Source: DTU036 sp964346475 (GTDB lineage: Bacteria; Bacillota; Clostridia; Peptostreptococcales; Acidaminobacteraceae). From it: a stretch of DNA of 21,809 nt. Below the pieces are notes generated by a model. It was given only the letters and a program-made list of their open reading frames with translations. It ran no database searches and was not told the DNA's origin. Shown piece by piece: positions 21,796 through 21,809 of this stretch. Both the position numbers and the translations under genes were made by a program. The stretch spans positions 1 through 21,809 of the forward strand of contig CAYFUM010000027.1 in NCBI GenBank assembly GCA_964346475.1, in the 5' to 3' direction. Numbering within the stretch: the stretch's first letter is position 1; every line of letters starts with the position of its first letter.

Positions 21796-21809
21796 GATAA
21801 GGCACCCCA

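Overview
The window looks like a low-GC, Gram-positive anaerobe of the Clostridia/Tissierellia kind that ferments amino acids through glycine reductase. The signs are a grdEABCD cluster with two in-frame UGA (selenocysteine) codons, strong GGAGG-type ribosome binding sites, AGA/AGG-rich arginine codons outside the grd genes, and Firmicute-type genes such as the yfmF/yfmH pair. A run of exactly 100 N inside a lipoprotein gene shows this is a scaffolded draft or metagenome assembly.

Layout. (1) 1-5097: the grd genes on + (3' end of grdE, then grdA, grdB, grdC, grdD). They encode the complex that reduces glycine to acetyl phosphate plus ammonia. GrdE/GrdB bind the substrate, GrdA carries a selenocysteine, and GrdC/GrdD release acetyl phosphate. 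A terminator-like hairpin lies between grdB and grdC and another closes the cluster. (2) 5145-5954: a Mn-type superoxide dismutase behind a Fur-like operator. (3) 5968-8228 on -: a metallo-beta-lactamase-fold protein overlapping nadE, whose glutaminase domain appears to have lost catalytic residues. (4) 8281-10218 on +: a two-domain lipoprotein interrupted by the gap, an RNA cyclic phosphodiesterase (thpR) and a small unknown protein. (5) 10243-12035 on -: ychF and an RsuA-type pseudouridine synthase, overlapping. (6) 12036-12429: a 394-base intergenic region with promoters and a hairpin. (7) 12430-15601 on +: yfmF, yfmH and lgt, joined by ATGA overlaps and closed by a terminator. (8) 15654-21639 on +: a short division-and-cell-wall cluster (mraZ, rsmH, ftsL-like, ftsI-like) behind a four-repeat MraZ operator, followed by a divergent gyrase/topoisomerase IV B-subunit paralog overlapping the ftsI stop, then a strong terminator. 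A promoter at the right edge points out of the window.

Most genes belong to known families and I see no CRISPR array, phage, insertion sequence, tRNA or rRNA. I found no clearly new multi-gene system. The points most worth a second look are the apparently glutaminase-dead NadE in an ammonia-producing organism, the divergent topoisomerase B subunit coupled to a cell-division operon that lacks mraY/mur genes here, the hairpin inside the grd cluster, and the regular MraZ and Fur-like operators.
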